Source: Thermoprotei archaeon
GTDB lineage: Archaea; Thermoproteota; Thermoprotei; QMSL01; B3-G16
Length of the DNA: 5,758 nucleotides
Direction of reading: 5' to 3'
NCBI GenBank assembly: GCA_021158375.1
Contig: JAGGUS010000182.1
Span: 1-5,758, forward strand
This document shows, piece by piece, positions 5,602 to 5,758 of the stretch. The translations under genes were made by a program, and so were the position numbers. Position 1 is the first letter of the stretch, and each line of letters starts with the position of its first letter. Under the pieces are notes generated by a model, which was not told where the DNA came from, did no database searches, and saw only the letters and a list, made by a program, of their open reading frames with translations.

Positions 5602-5608
5602 CTTATAT
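5602..5608 (+). promoter_or_regulatory. TATA box of tRNA-Leu(TAG)
   Basis: CTTATAT is centred about 32 bases upstream of the tRNA 5' end, predicting a leader of about 6 bases. A second AT-rich run, TTATTTATA (5619-5628), is too close to the gene to serve. Confidence 0.5.
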
Positions 5609-5636
5609 CCCTCATAAGATTATTTATAGTCACGGT

Positions 5637-5754
5637 GCGGGGGTGCCCGAGCCAGGACAAAGGGGCGGGACTTAGGATCTAGCCCAAGTTAGGGGCTAGA
5701 TAGGAGCTCCCGTGGCGTAGGCCTGCGTGGGTTCAAATCCCACCCCCCGCACCA
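5637..5754 (+). tRNA. tRNA-Leu, anticodon TAG, with canonical 37/38 intron
   Basis: This is a type II tRNA with encoded CCA (5752-5754). Acceptor strand GCGGGGG (5637-5643) pairs with CCCCCGC (5744-5750). The anticodon stem CGGGA/TCCCG is interrupted by a 30-nt intron. After splicing the loop reads CTTAGGC with anticodon TAG at 5673-5675. A perfect BHB frames the intron: central helix CTTA (5671-5674) with TAGG (5701-5704), bulges GGA (5675-5677) and AGC (5705-5707), and an intron helix of eight pairs (TCTAGCCC with GGGCTAGA). The predicted cuts are G5676|A5677 and G5706|C5707. Exons are 5637-5676 and 5707-5754. The T-stem pair C-G of tRNA-Leu(CAA) is replaced by T-A, a compensated change. 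Confidence 0.96.
5677..5706 (+). other. Canonical 30-nt intron of tRNA-Leu(TAG)
   Basis: The intron lies between tRNA positions 37 and 38, the usual archaeal site. It folds into a long hairpin with the loop AAGTTAG, followed by TAGG, which pairs across the anticodon. Both cut sites fall at the second base of three-base bulges, as the splicing endonuclease requires. Confidence 0.93.
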
Positions 5755-5758
5755 AATC

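Noticed and set aside
28..5754. Integrated element bounded by att repeats at the two tRNA-Leu genes
   Set aside because: Both ends are complete tRNAs with different anticodons rather than one tRNA and a short 3' fragment. There is no integrase, and gene content looks like ordinary chromosome.

Overview
The window looks like chromosomal DNA of a hyperthermophilic archaeon of the Thermoproteota (Crenarchaeota), most plausibly Desulfurococcales-like. The grounds are tRNA genes with encoded CCA ends, tRNA introns framed by bulge-helix-bulge (BHB) motifs, TATA boxes a short distance upstream of starts with very short leaders, heavy use of ATA and AGA/AGG codons, and an EndA-family tRNA splicing endonuclease subunit of the heteromeric (crenarchaeal) type. 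The exact genus cannot be fixed from the sequence alone.

Layout. A tRNA-Leu(CAA) without intron opens the window (28-117). It is followed by a short intergenic stretch and a small DUF6506-type protein of unknown function (334-654). Next comes about 490 bp with no convincing gene, then a large VCBS/FG-GAP-like repeat protein (1149-3332, possibly from 1053) with eleven DxDxDG-type loops, probably two beta-propellers. It converges, with no base between the stop codons, on a DUF998-like membrane protein on the minus strand (3333-3893). A divergent region carries the promoter of a tRNA-Asp(GTC) gene interrupted in its acceptor stem by a 21-nt non-canonical intron (4062-4159). Then follow a YkgJ-type cysteine-cluster protein (4230-4622) and, convergent with it and overlapping by four bases, a minus-strand operon: an EndA-family tRNA-intron endonuclease subunit (4919-5446) followed directly by a 99-aa protein of unknown function (4619-4918). 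The window closes with a tRNA-Leu(TAG) carrying a canonical 30-nt intron (5637-5754).

The strongest theme is tRNA splicing. Two intron-bearing tRNA genes lie within 1.5 kb of a subunit of the enzyme that excises such introns. The tRNA-Asp intron sits between mature nucleotides 3 and 4. Its BHB uses the 5' leader as one arm of the exon helix, so it should be cut before the leader is removed by RNase P. Nineteen bases upstream of the true 5' end lies an exact 8-base copy of the mature tRNA start, flanked by a 5-bp direct repeat, which may be a fossil of the intron insertion. The endonuclease subunit keeps the catalytic Tyr and Lys positions but has Ala where the catalytic His should be, so it is probably the structural partner of a catalytic subunit encoded elsewhere.

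The remaining proteins (DUF6506, VCBS repeat, DUF998, YkgJ) are family-level assignments made by eye. No mobile element, CRISPR array or integrase was seen.
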